Below, piece after piece: positions 8,465-16,988 of a stretch of 64,000 nt of DNA. The translations under genes were made by a program, and so were the position numbers. The DNA is taken from NCBI GenBank assembly GCA_964553045.1, contig CAZKJG010000001.1:1-64000 (forward strand), read 5' to 3'. Source of the stretch: JAWLEP01 sp964553045 (GTDB lineage: Bacteria > Fermentibacterota > Fermentibacteria > Fermentibacterales > JCC-6). Every line of letters begins with the position of its first letter. Positions within the stretch are counted from its first letter, which is position 1. The notes under the pieces are model-generated. The model saw only the letters and a list, made by a program, of their open reading frames with translations, was not told where the DNA came from and searched no databases.

Positions 8465-8877
8465 CGGTCCGACACGTCACCAAGCGGACGATATGCGCCA
8501 TCAACCAGCTCTCCATCCAGATGACCGGGGGAAAGATCGCCGACCCCCGCAACAACTTCCGGCAGGGGCAGGGACTGGGCTTCGCCGACCGCATAGTGGC
8601 CAACGAGGCCTTCGGCCACATGCTGTACGAGGACGTCTTCCACCAGGCCGCCGCCTACCTCTTCTACATCGTCAAGAACCACGTCTTCGAGGACGGCAAC
8701 AAGCGGACGGGGCTGGCCACGGCGGTGCTGTTTCTGGAGTTGAACGGGATTGCCCTGGCCCCCTTCAACGAGAACGCCGTTTTTGACCGGCTCTCCAACA
8801 TCGCCTCCGGAACCCAGAACGCAGGGGCGGCCATTCCGGAGATGGCCCGATGGCTGCGGCGCAACTCGCTGTACTGA
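8461..8877 (+). CDS. doc: Doc-type Fic-family toxin
   Basis: A 138-residue Fic/Doc protein. The catalytic loop is HVFEDGNKRTG at residues 74-84 (family HxFx[D/N]GNKR), with preceding helices VANEAFGHMLYEDVFHQAAAYLFYIV typical of Doc. Doc phosphorylates EF-Tu with ATP and stops translation; larger Fic proteins AMPylate. Length (usual Doc about 126) and the residue after Phe (Glu-Asp rather than Ala-Asp/Asn) are close to Doc. No Phd-like gene is present; the coupled upstream gene encodes a zinc-ribbon protein. Confidence 0.82.
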   Translation: MTVRHVTKRTICAINQLSIQMTGGKIADPRNNFRQGQGLGFADRIVANEAFGHMLYEDVFHQAAAYLFYIVKNHVFEDGNKRTGLATAVLFLELNGIALAPFNENAVFDRLSNIASGTQNAGAAIPEMARWLRRNSLY

Positions 8878-8929
8878 TGCGTCCCCGGCGGGAGAATGGC
8901 GAAGGGAAGACAAGCGGAAGGTGGAACGC

Positions 8930-9391
8930 ATGAAAGTCTGGATCGCCCTGGCGGCCTGGGTGCTCGTCTCCCTGTCGGCGGGGTTGGTGGGGTCGCAGTT
9001 CACCCCCGGGGAGTGGTACGAGGGACTGCAGAAACCCTCCTGGAACCCTCCATCATGGGTGTTCGGCCCGGTGTGGACCGCGCTCTACATACTCATGGGG
9101 GTAGCGGCCTGGATGGTCTGGAGGGAGAGGGGGTTCGGCGGCTCCTCCCCCGCGCTGTACGTCTTTCTGGCCCAGCTGGTGCTGAACGGGCTGTGGTCAT
9201 ACCTGTTCTTCGGGATCAACAGCCCCATGTGGGCCTTTTTGGAGATTCTGGTCCTGGAGGCGCTGATTGTGGTAACACTGGTGTTGTTCTGGCGGGTGAG
9301 GACGGCGGCCGGCGCTCTTCTGCTGCCCTACGTGCTTTGGGTGGGCTTCGCGTCTCTGCTGAACCTCACGCTATGGAGGCTGAATGCCTGA
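8930..9391 (+). CDS. tspO: TspO/MBR family membrane protein
   Basis: A 153-residue protein with five predicted membrane segments, the normal TspO size. Family signatures are KPSWNPPSWVFGPVWT at residues 35-50, LVLNGLWSYLFFGINSP, and the final FASLLNLTLWRLNA. TspO binds tetrapyrroles and sterol-like ligands and is linked to stress and porphyrin handling. The ATG at 8930 follows GGAAGGTGG; upstream in-frame sequence overlaps doc and is excluded. The relation to the neighbours is unclear. Confidence 0.92.
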   Translation: MKVWIALAAWVLVSLSAGLVGSQFTPGEWYEGLQKPSWNPPSWVFGPVWTALYILMGVAAWMVWRERGFGGSSPALYVFLAQLVLNGLWSYLFFGINSPMWAFLEILVLEALIVVTLVLFWRVRTAAGALLLPYVLWVGFASLLNLTLWRLNA

Positions 9392-9582
9392 CCGAATTAG
9401 CGGCTGGCGGACCGCAGCCGTTCGGGCGGCCATGCGGTGGCGTCGTTCACGGGCAGCCGGGATGCAGGGCCCCGTTGATGGCAATGCCCACGGAGACAGG
9501 GTTGCCCCGGTTCGGGGAGCGGTTTCATATGCTGGCTGGTGAGTTCCTGCGCAATCTGCTGCCGAACGGAACCCGGGAGATC

Positions 9583-10215
9583 ATGCGCCATCTCATTGCA
9601 TGTTGCACCGTCCTGGCCTGCACCATGGTTTTAACGGGTGGTGCAGAAGCCCATCCGCATATGTTCGTGGACGCCAGGCTCGCTGTGGTCATGCAGGGCG
9701 ACAGGGTTGCCGGGCTGGAGATGACGTGGTTCTTCGACCCGTTCTTCACCTCGTCCATAGTGTCGGACTACGACCGCGACGGCGACGGAGCCCTCTCCAG
9801 CGGAGAGGTGAGAGCCATCCGCGACAACGCCTTCCAGAATCTCCGCAACTTCGACTACTTCACATACGTAGAGACCGGAGGGGACACCTACTCGCCGGAC
9901 ACGGTGGAGGAGTTCACGGCGTACATGTCCGGTGACACGCTGGCCTACCGGTTCTACATGCCCTTCGACATACCCGTCCGGGAAAACGTCTTCGCGGTGG
10001 CCATCTACGACCGCAGCTTCTACTGCGACATCCTCTACCATCCCGAGGACCCCGTCCGCATAAGGGGGCCGGGCTGCGCCCGTGCCAGCTGGGAGATCTT
10101 GGAGGACCGCGACACCCGGATACAGTACGGCGGCAGCGTCTCCGTGTCCCGCTCGGGGCGGAGCTACGGCGGCACCGCCTACCCGCAGCAGGTGGTGGTG
10201 AGCCTTGGGGACTAG
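9583..10215 (+). CDS. DUF1007 periplasmic metal-transport accessory protein
   Basis: A 210-residue secreted protein. The signal peptide is cleaved after AEA to leave the mature N-terminus HPHMF, a likely metal-binding end kept throughout DUF1007. An unexpected canonical EF-hand loop lies at residues 64-75 (DRDGDGALSSGE, with D64, D66, D68 and E75), suggesting calcium binding. DUF1007 proteins commonly pair with NicO/RcnA-type nickel/cobalt transporters, and such a gene follows nine bases downstream. Start chosen at the ATG after CCGGGAG. Confidence 0.8.
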   Translation: MRHLIACCTVLACTMVLTGGAEAHPHMFVDARLAVVMQGDRVAGLEMTWFFDPFFTSSIVSDYDRDGDGALSSGEVRAIRDNAFQNLRNFDYFTYVETGGDTYSPDTVEEFTAYMSGDTLAYRFYMPFDIPVRENVFAVAIYDRSFYCDILYHPEDPVRIRGPGCARASWEILEDRDTRIQYGGSVSVSRSGRSYGGTAYPQQVVVSLGD

Positions 10216-10223
10216 CGGCTAGA

Positions 10224-11105
10224 ATGCGTCTGGCGCCGCTGCTGACCGCTCTGCTGGCATCCGCGCTGCTGGCGCAGGGCAACCCTTTCACCAACGGGAC
10301 ACCCCCTCCTCCGGTGGACTCGACATCCGGTCCGCAGGACGGCGGAGTATCTAGGGGAGCGCTGAGGAGGCTGGCGGAATGGACGGCTGCCAGCCAGCGT
10401 AGCCTGCAGCGGGACATCTCGCTGGCGATGCGAAGCGCCGCCGAGGAGGGCTTCTCCGGCAGCCTGCTGATACTGCTGGGCATATCCTTCCTCTACGGGC
10501 TGTTGCACGCCCTGGGGCCGGGACACCGGAAGACCGTTCTGGCCAGCTACTTCCTGGGCCGGCGGGAGTCCCCCCTGCGGGGGATCGCCGCCGGCGGGCT
10601 CCTGGCTGCGGCCCACGCCGGCAGCGCGGTGATCCTGGTCTGGAGTCTCTACGCCTTCGCCGTCGAGTCGATGATGCTGTCCGTCAACCGGGTAGAGAGC
10701 ATCCTGCTTCCCCTCACCTACGCCATCGTCCTGCTGCTCGGGGCATGGATGCTGGTGGAGGGCGCCCGTCGCGAAGGCCACAGCCTCGAAGGCGGAAAGA
10801 CCGGCCTATGGGGCATCGTCCTCTCCGGGCTGGTACCCTGCCCGGCCGCAGCCGCAGTGATGCTGTTCGCAGTGGGCTCCGACTCCCCCGGGGTGGGAGT
10901 GATGTCGGTCCTGGCGATGTCGCTGGGCATGGGAGTCGTCCTCGGTGGCATCGGGCTGGCCGGCAGCCTCTTCCGCAGCAGGCTGTCCACCCTGCTGGAC
11001 AGGGCGGGGCGGGGGGCGATGATCGAGAGGGCCCTTCACGTCGTGGGCGGCGCCGTCCTTATGCTCTTCGGAGCTCTTATGCTGGCCGGCAGCCTCCTGG
11101 GCTGA
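10224..11105 (+). CDS. NicO/RcnA-type nickel-cobalt transporter
   Basis: A 293-residue membrane protein with about six membrane segments and a short N-terminal hydrophobic leader. The NicO signature LLHALGPGHRKTVLASYFLG is at about residues 92-111, followed by LLAAAHAGSAVI (second His-containing helix). RcnA/NicO proteins export or import Ni2+ or Co2+. The tight linkage with the DUF1007 gene upstream supports a two-gene metal transport unit. Ion and direction cannot be read from the sequence; another cation such as Zn or Mn is possible. Confidence 0.82.
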   Translation: MRLAPLLTALLASALLAQGNPFTNGTPPPPVDSTSGPQDGGVSRGALRRLAEWTAASQRSLQRDISLAMRSAAEEGFSGSLLILLGISFLYGLLHALGPGHRKTVLASYFLGRRESPLRGIAAGGLLAAAHAGSAVILVWSLYAFAVESMMLSVNRVESILLPLTYAIVLLLGAWMLVEGARREGHSLEGGKTGLWGIVLSGLVPCPAAAAVMLFAVGSDSPGVGVMSVLAMSLGMGVVLGGIGLAGSLFRSRLSTLLDRAGRGAMIERALHVVGGAVLMLFGALMLAGSLLG

Positions 11106-11192
11106 CAATCCCGAAAAGACACCCGCAACCGATCGGACGCCGATGCGGCCCGTTCCGCGGGCGGCTTCCGGCCGGACTCAGTTGTTGAACCG

Positions 11193-11549
11193 TCAGCCCT
11201 CGCCCGTGTGTCTTGGCTCTGTCGCGCCTGCCGTCCGCCCGGACAGCTTGCGTCTCAGAAAGGCGAATAGGCGTTTCCAGTCCTGAACACACAGCGTGAG
11301 AAAAGCACCAACAGTTCCTGCGGCAGCAAGGCCGACGGGACAGCCCGGCTGTCCGCAAAACGGGCAGACGGAGAACATGGAGTAGAGACCCGTGAACCCG
11401 AACCACCAGGCGATCAACCTGAAAAGGCGGCCGAATGGCGACAACCTTCTCCCGCCATGTTCGGGGCCCCCGTCCGATGCCGGTGTCGGCTTCCGGTCTG
11501 TTTCTTCTACCGCTCCAGGCCTTCCCGCTGCTTTGCCCACTTCATCCAT
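11193..11549 (-). CDS. Small membrane protein with CPFCGQPGCPVG motif
   Basis: A 118-residue protein starting at an ATG six bases after AGGAG. The N-terminal 35 residues are polar. A membrane segment (RLIAWWFGFTGLYSMFS) follows, then the cysteine cluster CPFCGQPGCPVG, a second membrane segment (LAAAGTVGAFLTLCV) and a basic C-terminus. The three close cysteines between two helices suggest metal binding or thiol chemistry at the membrane. It is divergent from the permease operon at 11706 and shares its promoter region. The family is not known to me by name. Confidence 0.6.
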   Translation of the reverse strand: MDEVGKAAGRPGAVEETDRKPTPASDGGPEHGGRRLSPFGRLFRLIAWWFGFTGLYSMFSVCPFCGQPGCPVGLAAAGTVGAFLTLCVQDWKRLFAFLRRKLSGRTAGATEPRHTGEG

Positions 11550-11569
11550 CCGTAACTCCTGTCAGCAAC

Positions 11570-11614
11570 AGTCATAACTGCCGAGTTGACTAGTATGTAT
11601 CCACTCCGCATAAC
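11570..11614 (+). promoter_or_regulatory. Candidate operator and promoter of the permease operon
   Basis: An inverted repeat AGTCATAACT-GCCG-AGTTGACT (11570-11591, one bulged T) overlaps a possible -35 TTGACT (11586-11591). After 17 bases comes CATAAC (11609-11614) as a weak -10. It lies in the 156-base divergent gap before the four-gene permease operon. The arrangement would let a repressor block RNA polymerase. It is seen by eye only. Confidence 0.4.
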
Positions 11615-11705
11615 GTCAACGTGTCCCGGTGCCGGGTGGAGACAGCGGCTTCTGCGGGGCCGGCCACTCTGGAGGCCGGTTCGGGGTCCTGGCCGGGACG
11701 CGAAG

Positions 11706-12095
11706 ATGTCGAAGCGCAGATGCATTGTTTGCCTGATCAGTATTCCTGTGCTGCTGCTCGGGCCCACGTTATCCGCATACTTGCAGTATCTCCATCTTCT
11801 GGAGGTTTCCCGGGCCGCAGCCCCCAGAGCGGCCTTCTTGCAGGAGAGACTGCTTCAGGATGCCCGTCCGGACGTTCCCGACAGGTCGCTGTGACACTTT
11901 CCCCGCATTCCGCGACATGATCACGAACACTGCCCCTTCTGCCAATCCATCATACATATGCAGGCTCCCGGCGCACCCGATTCCCAGCAGTACTCGCCGG
12001 AGCTGCAGCAGATGGCCGCAGCCGATGTGCTTCTGTTTCCTCTCATCTCTCGCCCATTCTCCGAAGGGACAGCAGGAGCGCCTCCCATCTCCTGA
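11706..12095 (+). pseudogene. His/Cys-rich membrane-anchored protein interrupted by in-frame TGA
   Basis: One frame runs for 130 codons with a TGA at 11892-11894. Before it: MSKRRCIVCLISIPVLLLGP, an N-terminal membrane anchor, then a helical stretch. After it: HFPRIPRHDHEHCPFCQSII, a His/Cys-rich motif like that of DUF2946-type small metal-linked proteins, then about 45 residues to TGA at 12093-12095. The continuation of a sensible metal motif across the TGA argues that this was one gene. It heads an operon whose other three genes are also interrupted. A nonsense mutation is the simplest reading; selenocysteine is possible but no SECIS was identified. Confidence 0.5.
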
Positions 12096-12134
12096 GCAGC
12101 GTGGTCGATCCGGCTGACACCGAAGGGAGACTGG

Positions 12135-12490
12135 ATGGGCAGGTGCGTCCTACTCTGTTGCCTGCTGCTGTCCGCAGCGGGATGCAGGGACACGGATATG
12201 CAGGAGATGGTTGGCGATGAGTACACCTACGCCATGGATAAGGAGTACCCTACAGCCACGAACGGTAGAGCGAACCAGGCGGAGGCTTCCGCCACCGAAA
12301 TCCTGTCGGAAAGGGAGCTGACAGACCGGTCCGACATGCATGCACCGGGGCAGCGCAACGCGTCGACTGCGTGGTTCTTTCAGCAGCCTTGGGCGGCAAG
12401 GGTCTACTGGGGCAAGAGGCGCGCGATTCGATAATCCTCATCGCACTCTTGGCTGTGGTGCTGTTCATCACAAGGAAGCGCAAAGGATGA
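12135..12490 (+). pseudogene. Lipoprotein with C-terminal membrane helix, frameshifted
   Basis: The first frame encodes a lipoprotein leader (MGRCVLLCCLLLSAAGC) and a polar domain ending NASTAWFFQQPWAARVYWGK, then stops at 12434. If the G4 run at 12409-12412 had one more G, reading would continue as VYWGQEARDSIILIALLAVV-LFITRKRKG. That is a membrane helix with a basic end, stopping at 12488-12490 in an ATGA overlap with the permease gene. The clean join and operon-type overlap indicate a single 118-residue gene with a one-base loss. The function is unknown; its neighbours suggest metal or thiol transport. Confidence 0.55.
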
Positions 12491-13463
12491 GCGCCAACGC
12501 ACGGAAGCACGGACTGGAGCTGGGATTCCTCATCCTCTCCGGAGCCCTGGTCCTGCTCGCCGGTGATTCCCCTATCCTGAACACGGCTTTCCTCAGCTTC
12601 TCGGGAATAGTGCTCGAGGCAATGCCCTTCATGCTGGCGGGAGCCCTGGCCGGCGGTCTGATAGAGGTGCTGCTGCCGAAGGAAGCAGCTACGAGGCTTT
12701 GGCGTGGCCGCATCAGGGCGATACTCGTGGCCGGACTCACGGGAGTTCTCATGCCCGTATGCGAATGCGCCATGATACCTGTACTCTACCGGTTGTTGCG
12801 AAAGGACATCCCCCCGAGGCCGGCGTCTGCTACATGCTTGCCGGCCCCATCACCAATCCGATCTGCTTCTCGTCCACCCTCGTCGCCTACCGTTTCGACT
12901 GGCGGATTCCGCTGCTGCGGGCACTTATCGGATACACCATAGCGGTTATGGTCGCGCTGCTGATCGGCAGGCTACTAAGGGGAAGGTTGACAAGGAAAGA
13001 TCTGGACCGGTCAATCTCCTGCGACGTCAGGGACGCACGCTTCGAGAACAAACCGGTGAGAGTTCTCAGAACAGCCGCCGAGGATCTTTTCGTTGCCGGC
13101 AGATACCTGGTGATGGGGGCGTTTGTCGCCGGTCTCATGCAGGCCTCCGTAGGCCGGGAAACACTTCTCGCGTTAGGCTCTGCGCCGGTGCCGGCGATTC
13201 TTCTGATGATGGCCCTGGCGTTCGTCCTCAGCGTCTGCGCGGATGGAGACGCCTTCGTTGCCGCATCATTCGGCAAGGCCTTCTTTCCGCTCTCTTCGCA
13301 GATGGCCTTCATGGTCCTGGGGCCCATGCTGGACATCAAGCTTTTCCTTATGTACAGGATGGTCTTTCCGCGAAGGACGGTCCTGGCCCTGGTCGCGCTT
13401 GTCCCCCTTCTGGTTCTGTCGGCCTCGCTGGTCTTGGAGACCCTGCCACTGGAACTGTCATGA
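12487..13463 (+). pseudogene. DUF318/YcgR-ArsP-type permease, frameshifted
   Basis: The first 108 codons give a permease N-terminus (EAMPFMLAGALAGGLIEVLLP, GVLMPVCECAMIPVLYRLLR). The rest lies in the next frame (EAGVCYMLAGPITNPICF ... LSVCADGDAFVAASF). Adding one C to the C6 run at 12810-12815 restores LLRKDIPPEAGVCYMLAGP and a 325-residue protein of normal family length. These permeases share the CxC-containing helix with ArsP and are thought to export metal or metalloid species. The gene overlaps the next one by ATGA, as expected for an intact operon. Confidence 0.75.
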
Positions 13464-14148
13464 GCGGCCTCAGATCGTTCCGGCTGCTGCTTGTCGCTGC
13501 GGTATATGCCATCTGGGGCGGTGGCTTTGTCTGGCTGCTTCTCACCGGCAGTTTCTCCATGTACCTTTCCGTGAGGCTCTGGCCGCTGATGGTCATAGGA
13601 GCGGCGGTTTCTCTGTTGCTGGCTCTGGGCATACTGGCCTCGAGGGCCATCCGCAGGCGCGAGGACGAAAGAAGCGAGGACCTGGTTTTCGCCGGCATCC
13701 TTCTGCTGCCCCTCGTATACCTGGCCTTGCACGGCGGGCGGACGCTGGACTCGTTCACATACGTACGAAGGTCGCTGTTCATTGTGGAGAGCATTCAGGG
13801 CGAGGGGCTGGTACCCGCCCGCGGGGATACTCTCAGGACCGACATCTACAGGCTGTTAGGGGATTATCAGACCGTCTACTCCAGACCCCTGGTGCTGAAA
13901 GGAGCCTTGACCAACGCAGGCGGCAGGCCGGTCCTCTTCCGGTTCCTCGTAGTATGCTGCCTGAACGATGCGGTCCCCAAAGGCATATTCATCGACGCAG
14001 ACGGGCTGGACTCACTTCCCGTGACACTTGGCTGGAGGTGAGGGGCACGGCGGACACCACAATGATAGACGACCTTCCTTACCCCTGCGTAAGACAGGTC
14101 GTTGCCAAAGTCATTCCGCCCCCCGAAAGACCCTACATCTACCCCTAG
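13460..14148 (+). pseudogene. YcgQ/DUF1980 (TIGR03943) family protein, frameshifted
   Basis: Residues up to about 186 are in one frame, with two N-terminal membrane helices and then the family core LFRFLVVCCLNDAVPKGIFID. The conserved ending WLEVRGTADT ... VAKVIPPPERPYIYP is in another frame. One extra C in CCC at 14018-14020 joins them as DSLPRDTWLEVRG and gives a 229-residue protein. YcgQ and the YcgR permease are standard partners (Zur-linked in Bacillus), which supports reading the pair as one transport unit. The downstream stop is at 14146-14148. Confidence 0.7.
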
Positions 14149-14586
14149 CGCAGTGCTTGAAAGGAGCGTAAACGCAGGCGGACCGTTCCCGCGATGATCC
14201 TGCTCCGCAAGCTGGCATTCGGGAGTGGTCCCCATCAGGTCCCTGCGCCTGCGGAAGTGGTCGGCGCAGTGGATCTCATCGGAGGCAATGCCCGGGGCCG
14301 CGTCTCCATTATTGCGGTACCGGCGCCCCCCCCAGAGGAACCGGCATCTGGATTCGCCTCCATAAGGTCTCGTGCATGCCTGCCCCATCTACGAGAAGGG
14401 ACCAGGGCATATCGAAGTCCAACTCGTCTGCATGTAGCAAATCTGCCATGCCGGTACCGGAGCGCCTGACTTCATTCTTTCCCCAGTACACCGGCCGGGC
14501 TTCGGGTCACTTGTTACCCCGTCCTCTCGAGAGGTCTCCACGGCCTTTGAGCACGGCTTCCTTATCGGCCTGCAATCCATGAAGGC
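14149..14586 (+). other. Intergenic stretch, no gene supported
   Basis: About 440 bases between the broken YcgQ gene and the TonB receptor. Short frames exist on both strands, including a 60-codon minus-strand one at 14309-14491, but none resembles a family I know. They may be debris of a decayed gene. Confidence 0.4.
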
Positions 14587-14619
14587 GCCCGACCGGCCAA
14601 GGGGGAAGACCGGCCGGGC
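14587..14619 (-). terminator. GGCCGG-core hairpin after the iron operon
   Basis: Arms GCCCGACCGG (14587-14596) and CCGGCCGGGC (14610-14619) pair with one mismatch around a 13-base loop, 20-50 bases past the TonB-receptor stop. No U-run follows on the minus strand. Position and stability suggest transcription termination of the iron operon. Confidence 0.45.
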
Positions 14620-14639
14620 GGGGACTCAGGCGGACACGG

Positions 14640-16916
14640 TCAGATCTCCACCCTTATCCCACCGATGAGGGTTCTCGGCCTTGCCGGACCGTACACGTAG
14701 CCGGCGTCCCTTTCGGCCCCTGCGTCCAGGTCCTCCTGGTACTCGTTGGTGAGGTTCTCCACTCCCAGCTTCAGCCGGACATCCCGGCCTAGCCATCCGC
14801 CGTCGAGACTGTAGCTGCCGTTCACGTCCAGCGTGAGGAAGGGGTCCGACTCGACGATCTCCGGCTCCGTGGTGTCGTGGGGAACCTGCATGGGTCCGGT
14901 GTACTCGGCGCTGGCCAGAAGGTCCAGCTTCCGGGAGACCACCAGGTCGACGACCAGGTGGCCGTAAACCTCCGGGGTGCGCATTATCCTGTCGCTCCAG
15001 ACCCCGTCGAACACCTCCACTTCGTCGTCGTATCGGCTCCGCTGCACCGTGGCGCCGCCGGACAGCTCCAGGGCGCCGGACCGGAAGCCGGCCTCGGCCT
15101 CGACGCCACTGACGCTGGCGCCGCCGGAGTTGACCCTCTCGAAGATCAGCTCCCCGTACTGGCTCTCCCCCGCCTCCTCCAGGGCAAAGGCGTCCCGGAG
15201 GTCTGTGGAGAAGCCGCTCACCGAGAAGCGGGCGGGGCTGTTGCCTAGGAAGACGTCGTACTCGAAGCCGCCGTAGAGGCTGGTGCTGCGCTCCTCCTGC
15301 AGGTCATCGGCGTTTACGATGATCCTGGGGGAGCCGCCCACCACCTCGATATGCAGGTCCTCGTCGAAGACCTGAGGCGGGTTGAAGCCGGTGGTGACGC
15401 CGGCGCGCATGGTCAGGGCCGGGTTAAGGTCCCACCTGAGGGCCGCCCGGGGACTGAGGATGATGCCGGCCACCTCGGAGTGGCTGTCCGCCCGGGCGCC
15501 CAGGATCAGGCCCAGCCGGTCCGAGGCCAGGGACATGTCGTCCTGCAGGTATGCGCCCACGTCGGTGTAGGTCTCCTCCAGCGGCCTGGTGGCCTCCTCG
15601 GTGTAGGACTCGTCGGTGAGCTCCTCGCGGGTTGCCTGGGAGCCCAGCGAGAGGACATGGCCGCCTAGGGTCAGGTTTATTCGGGCCTCGCCGGAGAGCA
15701 GCGGGTTGGATGTCTTGCCGTAGCCCGCCGCCGGGTCGTAGTCGGGCCCGCCGGGCTCCTCGCCGCCCAGGCCTCCGTAGAACGACTCCCGGTCGGTGTG
15801 GGCCAAGGAGAAGCGCGCCATGTAGTCGAAGCGGCGGGAGAGCCGGTGGCTCCACCGGGCGTCGCCGCCGTAGCGCCAGGTCTCCGTACCCTCGGCGATG
15901 TCCACCAGGTGCTCGGGAAAGTCTATCCGGTCGCCTCCCCGGCGCTTCTCGTGGAGGTAGCGGCTTCCCAGCTCCAGGCTTGCGGTCTCCGAGGGATCCA
16001 CGAACAGCTGGAAGCCCAGGCTCTCGTTGCGGAGCCTGGCCAGGTCGGAGAAGCCGTCGCCGTTCACGTCCAGCTGCGAACGGCGACGCCAGCTGCCGAA
16101 GATGTAGCCGGCTGTGGAGCCGCTCCCGGAGACGGAGGACACGTTGAAAGAGGCGCGGTTCTCCGGCGCCCCGTCTATGTCAGAGTGCTCGTACTCAACG
16201 GTTGTTGAGCTGGAGCGGGGCCTGGTGGTGACCATGTTCACCACCCCGGCCACGGCGGCGCCACCGTAGAGGGCGGACCCTCCGCCCTTCACCACCTCCA
16301 CCCGGTCCACCATCTCCGAGGGGATCTGCTCCAGGCCATAGACCTTCGCCAGGCTGCTCATCACCGGGCTCCCGTTCAGGAGGATCTGCGTGTACTGCCC
16401 CTCCAGGCCGTGGATGCGCACTTGTGTGAAGCCGCAGTTCTGGCAGTTGTTCTCGGTGCGTACTCCGGTCTGGAGTTTCAGGGCGCCGAACAGGTCGGGG
16501 ACGTTTCTTCGCTCCATCATCTCCCGGGTGACCACGGAGGTCCGCACCGGTGACTCGGCGTAGAGCTCGGGCATTCCCGTGGCCGTGACCACGATGGACG
16601 TCCTGCCCATGAGCACCGGCCGCATGGTCAGCTCCAGGCCCTCTTCGCTGGCGGGCACCTCGCGTTCCAGGCGCCTGTGTCCGACGGAGTTCACGGCCAC
16701 AATGACGCTGCCACCATTCACTCCCTCGATGCTGAAGCGCCCCTCCCCGTCGGTGTAGGCACCGAGGCCGGTACCCTCGACGGTTACGGTAGCGCCGGGA
16801 ATCGGCTCGCCGGTGTCGGCGTCGATCACCTTGCCGGCAAGCACCTCGGCCGCAGCCATCGCCGGAAGAAGGGCCAGAGCCATCATGAACGTCCGCAAGG
16901 CAGTCTTCACATTCAT
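14640..16916 (-). CDS. TonB-dependent outer-membrane receptor (iron operon)
   Basis: A 758-residue outer-membrane protein. It has a signal peptide (1-23), a CarboxypepD_reg-like beta-sandwich (about 25-105, GKVIDADTGEPIPGATVTVE), a plug domain (about 115-230, including ILLNGSPVMSSL and VEVVKGGGSALYGG) and a 22-strand barrel to the C-terminal GGIRVEI. An unusual CQNC pair (C158, C161) lies in the plug. It imports a ligand with TonB energy. As the last gene after dtxR-feoA-feoB it probably takes up an iron complex or another metal chelate. It follows feoB by 72 bases. Confidence 0.9.
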   Translation of the reverse strand: MNVKTALRTFMMALALLPAMAAAEVLAGKVIDADTGEPIPGATVTVEGTGLGAYTDGEGRFSIEGVNGGSVIVAVNSVGHRRLEREVPASEEGLELTMRPVLMGRTSIVVTATGMPELYAESPVRTSVVTREMMERRNVPDLFGALKLQTGVRTENNCQNCGFTQVRIHGLEGQYTQILLNGSPVMSSLAKVYGLEQIPSEMVDRVEVVKGGGSALYGGAAVAGVVNMVTTRPRSSSTTVEYEHSDIDGAPENRASFNVSSVSGSGSTAGYIFGSWRRRSQLDVNGDGFSDLARLRNESLGFQLFVDPSETASLELGSRYLHEKRRGGDRIDFPEHLVDIAEGTETWRYGGDARWSHRLSRRFDYMARFSLAHTDRESFYGGLGGEEPGGPDYDPAAGYGKTSNPLLSGEARINLTLGGHVLSLGSQATREELTDESYTEEATRPLEETYTDVGAYLQDDMSLASDRLGLILGARADSHSEVAGIILSPRAALRWDLNPALTMRAGVTTGFNPPQVFDEDLHIEVVGGSPRIIVNADDLQEERSTSLYGGFEYDVFLGNSPARFSVSGFSTDLRDAFALEEAGESQYGELIFERVNSGGASVSGVEAEAGFRSGALELSGGATVQRSRYDDEVEVFDGVWSDRIMRTPEVYGHLVVDLVVSRKLDLLASAEYTGPMQVPHDTTEPEIVESDPFLTLDVNGSYSLDGGWLGRDVRLKLGVENLTNEYQEDLDAGAERDAGYVYGPARPRTLIGGIRVEI

Positions 16917-16988
16917 TTCAGGTCCTATCCTCTGCTGTTTTCGTCTCTGCGGGTCTTTGGCATCGTCAGGTCCATGGTCCGCCCCCTG

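Noticed and set aside
14194..14491. Possible genes in the gap between ycgQ and the TonB receptor
   Set aside because: Short frames on both strands lack ribosome-binding sites and recognisable residues; listed only as unassigned intergenic DNA.
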